Part shown: positions 47,750 through 59,385 of the stretch, piece after piece
How positions within the stretch are numbered: the first letter of the stretch is position 1
Layout of the letters: every line of letters starts with the position of its first letter
Assembly (NCBI GenBank): GCA_026225945.1
Contig: JAMJFZ010002307.1
Span: 7,696,001-7,760,000 of the forward strand
Reading direction: 5' to 3'
Source of the DNA: Cricetomys ansorgei
Lineage: Eukaryota > Chordata > Mammalia > Rodentia > Nesomyidae
Length of the DNA: 64,000 nt
The notes under the pieces: model-generated
The model's database searches: none
Told to the model about the DNA's origin: nothing
What the model saw: only the letters and a program-made list of their open reading frames with translations
Made by a program: the position numbers and the translations under genes

Positions 47750-49400
47750 AATATAATTAATTATTTTATAGCCATGCATTTACTGTACAAAGTAATAGCT
47801 TCTTTGTGCTGTGTTCTTGCATGCATATAGTATATTTTAGCCACATTCAGTATCCCACTCCCTTTCTTCATTCACCCCTCCTTTCTTTTGATTTCCTTCT
47901 TTCATAATAACCCACCTTTTACTTTTATGTTCCCATCCCCCAATTTTCCTGTGAGAGTCCAGGTATGATATGAAGCATATGATTCATTTTCTTCTAAGTC
48001 TGGACTGTTTTGCTTAACCTGATCTCCTGCTCTGTCTGTTTTCCTGCAGATGATACCATTTCATTCTTATTCATGGCACAATAATACTCCGTGGTGTCTA
48101 AATAGCATATTTTATCTATGTTTATGTAGTTTGCTGTCTAGCTGATCCCATAACTTGGCTGTAGTGAGTAGTGCTGCCTTTCACAAGGGTTGTGGGTGTC
48201 AAATAGTAAGTTCTTTGAGGACAGTGGCCCATCTGTGTGGTTTTTTTTTTTTTTGAGGAATTTCCAATGTGAGTTCAACTTACCTGGACTAATTTGCATT
48301 CCCATCAACAGTGCATAAGGCTTCCCATTTTCACCATATCCTTGTTGGTTTTTATTTGATGATAGTTCTCATTGGGCTGAGACAGAATCCTAACAACTTT
48401 CACCTGAATTTCCTTGATGTGAAGGCTGAAGATATTAAACAACTTCCTTGTGTATTTGATTTATTTTTTAGAGTGCTGTGAAGAATGCCTTTGTGATTTG
48501 GATAGGGATTGCATTGAATCTACTGACAGCTTCTAGAAATATGACCAGTTCCCTTCAATACTCATCCAGCCTGACTACTGACTTCCGAGTCTATGTTCTA
48601 TGTTCTAGGCTCCTCTCCAGTGTCTTTCCTGAGTGTGTATGATTTTGTCTAGAGAGCTCTTTATTTGCTTAGGCTGTTCCAGGAATTGGAAAACTTTTGT
48701 TTGGTTTAGTTTTTCATTTTTCTTCTACTATTTCTATCTTAATGAGCTTAGTGGTGGCATATAGTAAAGCTTCCTCTTTCCTGAGCTGAGTTTACTTTCT
48801 TCCTCTTTGCTGCCTGTGGTCAGATCTGAGCTTCCATTGCAGTCCTTAGGGTCTTTTAAGCACAAAGCTCATATTATCTGCAAACATAATTTGGCTTTTT
48901 TTCCTAATTGAATCCCATTTTTGTTTCTCTCTTGCCTTATTTCACTGAGGAAATGTTTCTAGATTTTCCCCATTTAGAATGAGGTCGGCGATAGGTTTGC
49001 TGTATGTAGTCTTTACTATGTTGAGACATGACAGTTCTTAGTTTCTTAGGAACTTTTATCATAAGAGGATATTAATTTTTAATGTTTTTTCTTTATCAAT
49101 TGAGATTGATCATGTGATTTTGGTCCCCAACCCATTTACATACCTTTATTGATTTGTGTTTGATGAAACAACCTTGAATCTCTGGAATAAGTCCATCTTG
49201 CTCATGGTGCCTGATCTTTGAAATATGTCATTGACATCAATTTATAAGTACATTTGTATTTATGTTCATTAAGGCAAATGGCCTATAGTCCTCATTCATT
49301 TACATTTTTTAGAATACAAAGTAACAGGTTTTTTTGTGCAGGTTTTGCTGTAGTTGATCATTCCGTGTTCCTCTCATTCATCTTCCTGCTCTTTCCTCAT
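47750..49400 (-). mobile_element. L1 (Lx-type) ORF2/3' region, copy A
   Basis: On the plus strand it reads as inverted L1 with decayed frames: CACAATAATACTCCGTGGTG, TTTGCATTCCCATCAACAGTG, GGGATTGCATTGAATCTACTG, CCTTGAATCTCTGGAATAAG and TCTTGCTCATGGTGCCTGATC. There is an internal deletion near 48470. It is sense with Pik3c2g. Confidence 0.8.
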
Positions 49401-49554
49401 TTGTATACTTTTACTTCTACCATTCCTCTCTCTACTTTCATGTGGCAGGTGTTCTATTATCTTCCAACTCCAGTTCTTTCAAACCTTTTTTTCCTCCTTC
49501 ATAGACCTTTCTAGTTTCTAACTGTTACCCCCCACCAGCTTCCACACAAACACA

Positions 49555-51325
49555 CCTATTTTATGAAGATGAGAGATATGGATTTAATTCATTTCTGTCA
49601 GCTCCATTTGTTAATTATGCTTTCTTTTTTCTCCTCCTCCTTCTTCCCCTTCTCCTCCTCCTCCTTCTTCTTTCTTTCTCCCTTTCTTTCACAATGAATT
49701 TAGGCTGTTTTATCAAAGATTAGGTGTTCATTGCTGTATGGGTTTGTTGTTACACTCTTTGTTCTGCTACACTGGTTACATGTCTCATTTGTGCCAGGAG
49801 AATGTTATCTTTATCACTATTGCCTTGCTGCTTAGTATGAGGTCATGCATTATAAAACTTCTGGCACTGTTCTTTCTGCTTAGTATTGTTATGGCTTTCC
49901 TTTCTGTTTTCATGTAAAATTTAGAGCATTTTTTCATCGTTCCATAAGAATGTCATTAGAATTTTGAAGAGGTATTATACTTGGTATTGTCCATTTTCAC
50001 AATGTTGATTCTTCTATTCGAGATGGATAGAATTTCTGTCCAGTGTCTTCTTTAATTTTCTTTTTTAGTATCTTAAGGTTTTCACTTCAATAAACAAGTC
50101 TACTTCTTGTTGGGTTTTTTTTTTTTTTATTGTTGTTGTCGTTTGTCTTTTTTTTTTTTTGGCTTCTTTCAATAGGATATTTTTTTCTAATTTTTTCTCA
50201 GCAAATTTATCACTGCTATATGTAAAAGCCACTTAAAGTATAAAACAACAACACATCATTTACAAATAGAGATATCTTTTCCTTTCCCTGTCCTATTTTT
50301 CAATCCCCTTTTATATCTTTGTCTTATTGCTTTAGTTAAGATTTCACACAATATATTAAATAAGAGGGCAGAGAGTAGGCACCCTTATCCATTGTGATTT
50401 TAGATCAATAATTTTAGGCTTTTCCCCATTTTGTGCAATGTTACTCAAAGTTTGTAGTAAGTGTCCTTTACTAAATTGTGTTGTGTTTTGTCTGTTCATA
50501 GTTTCTTCCTGACTTTTATCCTGAAGGCATGTTGATCTTTGTCAAATGCCTTTTCTGCATATCTCAGGATGGTCCTATGATTTCTGGTCTTAAGTCTCTT
50601 TATCTTGATTTTGATTAAGTTTTGACTTTGATCCAATAAAATGATCTTGAATTCTGCTTGCCAGTTTTTTGTTGAGAAATTTTGCATCTCTGTTCATCAG
50701 GAAACTTGACTTGGACTTTTCCTTCTTTCACTGTGTGTGTTTATGTCACATGAGTACCTGGATAATCCTGACTTTGGATGAGTTCCTTCTCTTTCTATTC
50801 TGTGGGAGAGTTGGAGAAGGGCTAGTACTATATCTTTCTTCAATTTTCTGGTTGAATTCATCAGTGAATCTATCTATATAGTTTGGGCTTTACTTTATGA
50901 GGAGACTTTATTACGGCTTCAATCTCATTGCTTGTCATGGGTCTGTTTAAATTGCTTATATCCTCTGGCTTTAGTTTTGGCAGGTCATATGTATTTAGAA
51001 ATTTGTCTATTACTTCCAAGTGTTCTAACATTTGGGGTATAAAGTTTCAAAGTATTCCCTAATGATTTCCTAAATTTCACTGAAGTTGACTCGAAGAATT
51101 TCCTTTTCATGTCCACTTAATTAATTAATTTTTCTTTTGGCTTGACAAGGGATTTGCCAATATCATCAATCTTTTCAAAGAGCCAACTCACAGTTTAATT
51201 AATTCTATGTATTATTTTCTTAATTTATATTTCATTAATTCCTGCTCTAGTCTTTATTATTTTTTGCTGTCTACTCCAGTTTTAGTACTAGGGTTTTACT
51301 GGCTTTTGAAATGAATTTGGAAGAG
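49555..51325 (-). mobile_element. L1 ORF2 region, copy B
   Basis: It restarts at an L1 position already covered by copy A: TATCACTATTGCCTTGCTGC, TTGATTCTTCTATTCGAGATGG, AGAGGGCAGAGAGTAGGCACC, AAGGCATGTTGATCTTTGTC and CCAATATCATCAATCTTTTC. A CT-rich insert lies at 49621-49690 and T-runs near 50115 and 50150. Many stops. Confidence 0.78.
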
Positions 51326-51420
51326 TTCCTTTCCTTTGTATTTTATGGACTAGCCTGAGGAGCATTGATGGTGGTTTTTATTTGAAGGTCTAACATAATT
51401 CTGTGGTGAATCTGAAAGAC
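51300..51420 (-). mobile_element. L1 ORF2 fragment, copy C
   Basis: TTGGAAGAGTTCCTTTCC, TATGGACTAGCCTGAGGAGC and TCTGTGGTGAATCTG correspond to an L1 segment already present inside copy B near 50770-50880, so this is a third piece in the same orientation. Confidence 0.5.
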
Positions 51421-52555
51421 AGAGTTTGAATTGGCCCAAATTCACTTCTTTGTTTTTTTTCCAAACCCAGTATTGATTGAATGGAAAAACATCCCAACCT
51501 TCAGATTCTCTCTGGGAGGGATAATTCCTTGATTTGTGAACTTTAAAACTACTCAGGTTTATGAACACACACACAAAGACACCGATACCACATACACAAT
51601 ATCGATTTTTTGACTTGATCACATTGTAGGAAAAAAAGATGAGAGCTCTATTGTGAAGATGATCTCAACTTTCTTTAGACTTGTTTTTCACCGTTTAGCT
51701 CTTGGTCACTTAGAATGAAAGCTCCGTGCCTGCTTAAAATAATTTGTATTACCGAATTATGTACTGTGTCATGTAGCATATTTCTTATTTCACGTTTGTT
51801 ATTTGTGCTGCAACATAATTCTATGTCTTCCTCATTTCACTCACTGATCCCTTCATTTCTGAGAGAGGCATGTTGATACCACACATTTCAGTAGTTCCAT
51901 TAACCTCTCCCTGTATTTTTTTTTCTTTTGATCAACTGAATATTTTACTAACATGTAGCGAATTTGTATTTATTAATTTATTCACGATTTTTAAACTTAG
52001 AAGCCATTTCTTAGTGTGCTCATAGGATTCATATTGCTTAACATGGTGATGTGAAAAATACAGGCGCTTTAGTGATCTTCCTGAAAGGCAGTCTGCTCGC
52101 ATGTCTTTTGATTGCAAAGGTTCCTTGACAAGAAGCTCTGGCAATCCCTCTGATGTGCCTCTGAAGGAAAGGATCTTCTTAGTGAGAAGCAATTTCAACT
52201 TGTTAATGTGTTTGGAATCTTCATAATTACAAATGTCAAAACACCTTCACGTGATTATGATTTATTACATAATATACATCACTATGCACATCATGCATTT
52301 ATGCATAATCACACAGGCATTTTAATTATCATGCCCTGTTATCTATTGTATTTTGTAAATGATTGAAGAGATTAAAAATAGTTTTTTTTTTTCTGCCTAG
52401 CTAAGGAACTATTGGCATTTGATAGCTTTCAAAGAGTCAATTTTCTTTAAGGGTGTGGTCCCTGGTCCACGGACCATGCTTCCGGAGAAGTTCCAATGTC
52501 CAAGAGTATTTTAATACAAACTGTACTCAATGTGTTTAAACAAAAGAGAGAACAC

Positions 52556-52672
52556 TGGGTGTGGCTGCCCACACCTTTGATCCCACCACTCTGGAGGCAG
52601 AAGCAGTAGATCTCTGCAAATCCAAGGTCAGTCTGGTCTACATAGTGAGACCTTGTCTCAAAAAGATTAAAT
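52556..52672 (+). mobile_element. B1 SINE (older)
   Basis: TGGGTGTGGCTGCCCACACC, TTTGATCCCACCACTCTGG, AGGCAGAAGCAG, GTCAGTCTGGTCTAC and GAGACCTTGTCTCAAAAAG are B1. The adjacent hexanucleotide tract follows directly after the tail. Confidence 0.85.
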
Positions 52673-52877
52673 AGGGAGAGGCAGAGAGACAGAGAGACTG
52701 AAGGAGACACAGAGACAGACAGAGAGATAGAAGGAGAGGCAGAGATGGAGATACAGAGAGAGACAGAGTCAGAGAGAGGCACACAGAGAGACAGTGAGAC
52801 AGAGAGAGACAGACACAGATAAAAAGACAGAAACAAAGAGACAGACACATAGAGATATGAGAGACAGAGAGAGAAAG
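52673..52877. repeat. (AGAGAC)n-type hexanucleotide tract
   Basis: About 200 bases of AGAGAC, AGAGAG, ACAGAG and AGGAGA units after the B1 tail. Ser/Leu-rich minus-strand open frames here are repeat translations. Confidence 0.92.
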
Positions 52878-52890
52878 AAAGAGAGGACAC

Positions 52891-52990
52891 ACAAAATGGT
52901 GGTTAGGCAGGTAGGGTGAATCTGGAATTGCTATGAGATGGGGCAAATATGACCACAATACATTGTATTCAGTCTCAAGGAATTAATAGA
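52891..52990 (+). mobile_element. L1 (Lx-type) 3' terminal fragment
   Basis: GGTGAATCTGGAATTGC, GGCAAATATGACCACAATAC and AAGGAATTAATAGAATATTA resemble the very end of Lx elements. Confidence 0.55.
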
Positions 52991-53349
52991 ATATTATTAA
53001 AATAAATTTCTTGGACTTCTTAATATAACCCCAACATACAATGTGATTCTGCATTGCTTTTATTATTACTAGCAATGGTTCTTGAAGTTTTGTGGAAGTT
53101 TAAAGAATGCAATCATTCTTTTACTGGCTCTAATAATTCTGAACTCATTTTCACTGGCGCTGACCCTCTCTCTGGTCCTCAGGATCTAGTATCTACTATA
53201 ATGCCTTCTTTGCTTCCAGAATCTCTCTTTCACAATGAATACTTGTTTAATTTCCAGCTCAGCTTATTTCCGACCTCTGCTCTCCTGACCCATGTAACTA
53301 TGTCATAAATCAAGTAGGACTCACAATTCTTTTCAAAGAAGCTTATGTA

Positions 53350-53440
53350 GTCACTTCCAATAGATCTTTATTGAGCATATATTACACATTAAGAAATGCT
53401 TTGTATTATTGTATAGATATTGTAAAAGGCAATTTGTGGA
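53350..53440 (-). mobile_element. L2/MIR-type 3' end fragment
   Basis: GATCTTTATTGAGCATATATTAC followed by degraded TGCTTTGTATT resembles inverted L2 3' sequence (TTTATTGAGCRCCTACTATG). Confidence 0.4.
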
Positions 53441-54571
53441 AAATTAATCATGTGAAATTATGAAAATAAGTATTATATAATATGTGCATGTCTATAAGCA
53501 GATAAAGCTACATCATCACTGAGGCACAGGCATCTTCAGTTTGTAACAAGGATGAGCTTAAAGGAGAATTTTTATTCTATATTATGGTAGATTGCAGACA
53601 AATATGAATGGGACTCATATAGATTCACTAAGAACTATGCAGCTAAATCACTCCTTATACTTCCGAACTTCAGAAGTGTGAGATATTAATCTGTGGTCTT
53701 ACATTGCTAAATTTGGGGGACATTTGAGAAGTATAAGTCAATACCTAAGTCATGAAACTTACACATATGCAGTTTGTCACCATTTTATTAGAAGGTTGAC
53801 TGTCCCTGAATTTCTTAAGAGATAAAGTATTTTGTTTTTTCTGGGGACAGCCTCCAGCTCTAGTCTTAAAATTTGTTCTTCTGGCGAATAAAAAGAATAA
53901 TTTTGTTTCATCAACCAAGGTTCCAACTTAGTTGTTACAGTAGTTCTTTCATAGAAAAGCATTATTTTTAACTATATGTACATGCATACATAACTATCTC
54001 CATGTAACAATGTTATATATGTTAAAATATGTTGAAACTAAACTGCATACAAGTCATTTGTAGAGAAAAATGAAGGTTGAATAGATTGTTCTTATACAAA
54101 TACACAGTATGCTCAAATCCAAAGTATATGTTTTACTGATATACATAGATATATTAATGTCTAGATGGACAAACGCTACATATATACTTATGTGTCAATA
54201 CATACATACGTAAGTATATGTGTGTGTATACAGTATATGCAGCCTTAGTTGCTATTGTCAAGTTATAGAAAGCTTTATCAAGTTATAGAGAAATTCTGTA
54301 TGAATTAAAGGTAAGGTATATTTATTGATATCTAGAAAATTATAAGAAAGTATGCATTAGAGTAGCTTGCAGTTACACAGTATTTTTTTAAAAAATTCAT
54401 CATGAAATTAAGAAACAAAATGCATGATTGTAGATTCTAGAGAAATGTATGAATTCTATTTTCCTTTCAGATCACATAAATCTCTCACATTTTACTAAGC
54501 TATGCATGCAAATAGCTTTCTATAATGAGAGATACATTTTGTTTTAGTATTCATTATATATATGTACATAC

Positions 54572-54579
<8 letters not shown>

Positions 54580-54619
<40 letters not shown>

Positions 54620-54623
54620 CACA
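54580..54623. repeat. (CA)n microsatellite
   Basis: About 21 CA units, one changed to CG, in AT-rich sequence. Confidence 0.95.
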
Positions 54624-55299
54624 AAAGCAAAAGTTATGTTTTAAATTTTAATTACTGTGCCTAAGAGATCTATAAAACAAGGACGTAATTTCCTGGAGTG
54701 GTAGGTGGGGCTGTTCAACTGAGGAACAGAAAGAGAGAATCCTGTGATCTCACTTGCCCAAGGGCAGATGACCTCCTGGAATGTTGGGTGGAGAATGCAG
54801 GATTCTATTTAGTTGACCTAAATGCACTAGATGTGCTTGGTCACTTGTAAGCAGGAGTTAACTCAGACAGGATAGATGCTTGCCACTGATTATTGGACCT
54901 GGTGGGAAGTATGTAGCATTCTGCCTTTTTAAGCACCTGTGCCACATGGCTCGGTTCCATTCTGTGGGAACTCTGGAGGTGACAGGTTCATTCCGTGGGT
55001 ACCTCTGAATGGACCTGCTTAGAGCCCGTCTTCCTAGCCAGTATTTAATTAATTTAATTGAAGCTTTCTTGCTTCAAGTTTGGCTCAATTGTGGTGGTCT
55101 TACTCTCAACTGGACTTGGGATTTACAACACCTTCTTTTGTAGTGGAACATTTGAATTTATTCTCAGATATTGTAAAAGCTACATACAATATCTGTACAG
55201 TTACATTTTTTCTAAGCTGCTGGATGTAAGGTCACCTTGGAACCAGCTTCCTGGGTGTAGACAGGCTGCAGCCTTCTGGAATGCAGAAAGAATGCTAGT

Positions 55300-55690
55300 T
55301 TAAGGAACCAGTAATGTCTAAGCATGCTAGGATTATCTTGCCCTCTGTTTATATTATTGCTGATGAAAAGGATTTCTGTAGTTCCTTTCCAGCAAACAAC
55401 AAGGAGATATGGGAACACCATGTCTCTTTGGTTTTGACCTTCACCTCGTGGCAGCCAGGTCGACCAGCTGGGTGTTGGGGGAAGTTGATTATAGGATTCT
55501 GTTCATTAATGCAAAATCGGCCTTTGTGTCAGTGGGTGGCTCCTTTTCTCAATAAAATAGTCTGGAAATAATTTGCTCAGGGTTCAGTCAAGGTGGCTTA
55601 GGCCATGAGTGGCTGGACTCTCTGCCTGGGGGTCTCAGGTCTGATCTCAGAAATTGTCCTCTTGTTCATTATTAAACCTGCACGAGATTA
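55300..55690 (+). mobile_element. Possible LTR fragment, unclassified
   Basis: A stretch of mixed composition has CTCAATAAAATAGTCTGG near 55547 and then about 130 bases ending TTATTAAACCTG, an arrangement like the R/U5 part of a rodent LTR. No paired LTR or internal region is visible, and no family is assigned. Confidence 0.3.
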
Positions 55691-55694
55691 ATAT

Positions 55695-56190
55695 TTTAAT
55701 CTACATTCCTCCCAAAGCTCAAGGATCTTTCAGGAAGAAGGGGAAGAAAAAGTATAAGAGCCAGAGGTAATAGGTAACAACAAGGAAACTTTTCTGGATA
55801 AAATATAAACTCATAGCAGTTGGGATAGCACACAAAAGACCTGCAAAAGTTAAGTCTGGTAAAATCCCAGCTCAAAGGGGGATGTGCATGAAGCCCTACC
55901 CCGAGTCTAGTCACTATTAAAAACTGATAGCTGCTGGGAGATGGGGAGTTGGTTTTCTCTAAGATTGAAGCCCCCGGTAGGTGAACCACCCTCCAACAGA
56001 TGGCCATATACTGCCCACCAGTATATGGGAAACACAAATTGGACTGGGTAGATTTATTAAAAAAGAAAATGAACACATAAAATTGGGTGGGTACAGAAGG
56101 GGGTAAATGTGTGAAGAGTTGTAGGAGCAGGAGTAAACACGATCATCACAATGTGTGGAATTCTTGAAAATTATTAATAAAAATATACCA
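55695..56190 (+). mobile_element. L1 (Lx-type) 3' UTR
   Basis: GATAGCTGCTGGGAGATGGGG, CCCACCAGTATATGGG, CACAAATTGGACTGGGTAG, GAGTTGTAGGAGCAGGAG and AAAATTATTAATAAAAATAT match Lx 3' UTR order. Confidence 0.75.
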
Positions 56191-56881
56191 ATCTTAAAAG
56201 AATATTTATCTAAATTATTACTTGTTTCAGCTTTTCTTTTCTTTCAGGTGCCAAATGCTGTGGGTCTTGTATATTCATTAACACATGATTTCATTAATTT
56301 TAAGAAATTTAATCAATGTCCTTTTCTGTATACAATCCACAAAGAATTTATATAATGCAATGTTAATATAAATGTGTTATTCTAGAAAATACCACATAAA
56401 TATAGTCAACTTAAAACCCAAGGGTATTCCATGAATAAATGTGAAAATCAAATAATCTATGGCTAATTTTTACTTTGTTAAGTTACTAATCTGACAAAGT
56501 GTCTGTACCACTCACGGCCTTCTAGGGATCAGAGAGCTTAGCTTTCCTCATCTATAAACACACTTCATGCATGTACATGCACTTACTCTCTTCTCTATCT
56601 TTTAATTATTTTTACTCACTTAAACTAAATCATGAAAAAAATCGCTAGACAGGCTGAACACTGTCGGTTTCATATTGAGACATTGACTGTAGCTATTATT
56701 TTAATATGGTGAAGGAAAAATGAATACTCACCTGGAATCTGACTTTTACTAAGTGATCTTAAGATGAAAAATCAATCTAAATCAATTGAGTTCCCAATAG
56801 TTTATGACATACTTGCATCTTCAAGTGAGAACAAAGCTAATTGTACTCGTTGGGAATTGTAGAAAATTCTCTGCTGCTCAC

Positions 56882-57077
56882 CTGTGTTCCCAAGTCTCTG
56901 GAACATTGTGCAGGGTACACACTCTGAAGCTCAGGTGGGAAGGGAGCCCAGCGTGGATGCAGGAGGCACCTCCAGGTGTACATACAGGCTGAAAATCTGT
57001 ACAAAAGCTATTGCAGTACGCTTCAATTAGCTGATAGATGGACCTTGATAATTCAGCTGTCACTTTCTCTATGAGGC
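56882..57077 (-). CDS. Pik3c2g: Pik3c2g exon: linker and start of C2 domain, 196 nt
   Basis: The acceptor is TTCTTTACTCCCCTAG and the donor is CAG|GTGAGC. The first two bases complete a Gly codon; 64 codons follow (from LIEKVTAELSRSIYQLIEAY to NVPETWEH) and AG is left over. It spans the region between the Ras-binding and C2 domains and the first C2 strand (LPSHLSFRV, equivalent to LQFTVYAAHG in C2-alpha). A short stretch has four Cys (CNSFC, then VCTPGGASC), which in the human protein as I recall it is less Cys-rich. The left-over AG is completed by C (Ser) or A (Arg) depending on cassette use. It is the most N-terminal exon in the window. Confidence 0.97.
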
Positions 57078-57568
57078 CTAGGGGAGTAAAGAATAGAGAT
57101 CGGAATGTCTGTGAAGGGTCATACTTCTCATAAGCCATCAATTATAGCTTTGAAATATCTTATAATACAATTTAAATAAAATTTAATTAAAATGACCCTT
57201 ACTAACTGAAGCCAATTAGCCATCTGGGCCTCTGGAGGCAGCTGGCATAGCTGCTGGTAGATCATCTGTCTACATACTTCCAGATCTTTGGCACTGCAGA
57301 TTTTGCAAACATAGCCTTTTAGTTATAAATAGGAGGCTCTTTTTTATGATTAACTTGGCATGTTGATCCATTGAAATTTGCAATCAATTATCCTCTACCT
57401 TGAATTTTTTAAAGGTAACATTTAGAAAAGGATCATTTTTTTCTAAAGGGCTTATGATTAATTCAAACAAATTCTAGCTAAAGGATTTGGTTACCACTGG
57501 ATGAGCACTTATCACCTATTCTGTCAATTTTAACACAACTACTAGACACAACCTACAGTCAACTGAAG

Positions 57569-57930
57569 AGAGAGTCTCAGTGTGAGTTTTCTAGATGGGG
57601 TTGACCTGAGGCATGTCTGTGGGTGATTATATTGATTGTTACCTGATGCAGGAAGACCCAGCCCATTGTGGGTGGGCTCCATTCCCTAGGCTGGGTGTCC
57701 TGAACTATACAAGACAGAGGAAAGCTAAATGAGAGTAAGCAAGCAAAGATCTATACACACCCCTACCCCCTTGACTGTGGATGTGATACTATAAGTTCCT
57801 GTTTTAACTTCTCTTAAATAATGGACTGTAACTTTGTATTGAAAGACAAAAAAACATTTTGTTTCTAAGTTTTTTTTTTGTTAGAATATTTTGTCATTAC
57901 AACATAAATGAAACAAGGACAGTGATAAAG
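57569..57930 (+). mobile_element. Rodent interspersed repeat (LTR- or DNA-type, unresolved)
   Basis: GGGGTTGACCTGAGGCATGTC, AAGACCCAGCCCATTGTGGG, CATTCCCTAGGCTGGG, CTTGACTGTGGATGTGAT and TATTTTGTCATTACAACA are in the order of a common rodent repeat whose family name I cannot assign safely. Confidence 0.6.
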
Positions 57931-58910
57931 GAAAGATGAGTAATAAGCTGGTAATTTTGCTATAAGGAATTGTTGAGTGGACAAATCAGTACATTAGACC
58001 TTTCTTAGTGTCTGCTGTGACAAGATTCCAACACTCTGAGTCTTGTCGCTTGGCACAGGTCTTTATGGAAACACATACAACTTCCTCCAAAGTTGCATTT
58101 GAAGCATAAGTTGTGTCTTGGCTTCCAGTTATTTTGGAAAGAAAATGGCACGGAGAGCTAGCTTTTTTCTTGAGTATTCTGTGCTGTTCCAGTGTTAAGA
58201 GTATGTGGGCTCTCCAGGAAGGAAGCCAACTTCAGCATAGAGCTTCTCCCCACATCCTGTCCCCCAGCAATTCTGCCCACAATTAAGAACTCTTTGTTGT
58301 TGCTCAACACATGCTATTATTCACTTAGTTATTCATAAATGCACACAAAATTATGATAGACAAATTGTACTTATTTGACTCATTTCTTAAATGGTGCCTT
58401 TTCTTTTTTTTTTTTTTTTTGCAACAGCCTGGGGGAAGATGAGCAAAGAGACATAGGCTCTAATTAAATTTCTCTGAGAAATCAGCAGTGGGAATTAATG
58501 AAGCAGAAGCAAAAATCAGCATTACAATAGTCCTAAAAGAAGCATCCTCAAACCATGGAGGCAGGGATTTTTTTTCTGTACCATGGGTGGCAGAGATTTG
58601 GAATTTTTTAGAAGCATCTTGTTTCCTCTTTTTAAATTGTTCTGCTGGCTATTTGGAGCAAGAATCAAAAACTTCTTGTCAATAACTCCCAATTTTGTGA
58701 AAATGTGCCATTATTATCTACCATTATTGGTCTGACCTCAAGTTCGCACTTCAGAGAACCTTAATTATTTTGATACCTATCATATCAAAAATCTATTGTT
58801 AGTACAAAAAATTATTATTTGCTTCTGTCAGGTTGCTTAGTAATATGTCCTGATATACTCTGTGTTTCTAGAACTCCATATGAAGAATATACTTCAAATG
58901 TATTATCAGA

Positions 58911-59385
58911 GGCTGCGGAGATGGATCGATTAGCAAATACCTACTGTAAAGGCATGAAGACCTGAGATCAGATCCCTGGAAACCACACTGAACGTCAGGG
59001 CTAGGGAGATGGCTCAGTGGATAAGAACACTAGATGTTTTTACAGAGTACACGGGTTCAGTTTCCAGCATCCACATGGAAGGCAAAAATACATGCAGGCA
59101 AATACTTGTGCACATAAAATAAAACTAAATAATTATTTTTAAAAAAATTGAGATAGTGATTTGCATTTGTAATCCCAGCACTGGGAGGCAGAAACAGGTG
59201 GCTACCTGGAATTTGCTATAGTCAGGCCAAATTGGTAAACTCCAGCTATAGTAAGAGATCTTGCCTCAAAAACCAAAGTGGAGTATGACTAAGGGAAGAT
59301 ACCTAAAGGTAACCTTTGGCCTCTAAGCACAAGTGCATGGGCACATGTACCTGAACACACTTACGTACACAACAATAATACCATC
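58911..59385 (+). mobile_element. B4 SINE, split by a B2
   Basis: The head (58911-58998: GGCTGCGGAGATGG, AGACCTGAGATCAGATCCC) and body (59149-59385: AATCCCAGCACTGGGAGGCAG, GATCTTGCCTCAAAAACC, AACCTTTGGCCTCTAAGC) are the two halves of one B4 in order. Confidence 0.75.
58999..59148 (+). mobile_element. B2 SINE nested in a B4
   Basis: GGCTAGGGAGATGGCTCAGTGG, AAGAACACTAGATG, GGTTCAGTTTCCAGCATCC and CACATAAAATAAAAC with an A-rich end. It lacks the middle of B2 (a short copy). No clear target-site duplication. Confidence 0.8.

Larger units (their letters stand above)
46930..56881 (-). other. Pik3c2g: Pik3c2g intron, 9952 nt
   Basis: Dominated by three or more overlapping L1 fragments in the sense orientation of the gene (47750-51420), a B1 with a hexanucleotide tail inside L1 3' sequence, a second L1 3' end and several CA/GA tracts. 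Bases 51430-52540, 53000-53345, 53450-54170 and 56200-56870 show no recognised element. Bases 54650-55690 are unassigned but partly LTR-like. Confidence 0.9.
7124..57077 (-). other. Pik3c2g: Pik3c2g gene, internal part (eight exons, seven complete introns)
   Basis: Eight exons in the order expected for class II PI3K gamma run right to left. Exon lengths are 196, 123, 132, 115, 131, 189, 94 and 95 bases; intron lengths are 9952, 5406, 6155, 4255, 6131, 13205 and 3775 bases. All introns are GT-AG and the reading frame is continuous. The family makes PI3P and PI(3,4)P2 from PI and PI4P on endosomal membranes; the gamma enzyme is known mainly from liver, where it acts as a Rab5 effector supporting Akt2 signalling. 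Paralogues C2-alpha and C2-beta share the domain order, but the peptides here match the gamma protein much more closely, for example LPRESML and YMKPDSEEN. No promoter, first exon or polyadenylation site of the gene lies in the window. Confidence 0.96.

Noticed and set aside
52447..52958. Ser/Leu-rich minus-strand frames of 106 and 147 codons
   Set aside because: Translation of the (AGAGAC)n tract and the adjacent B1.
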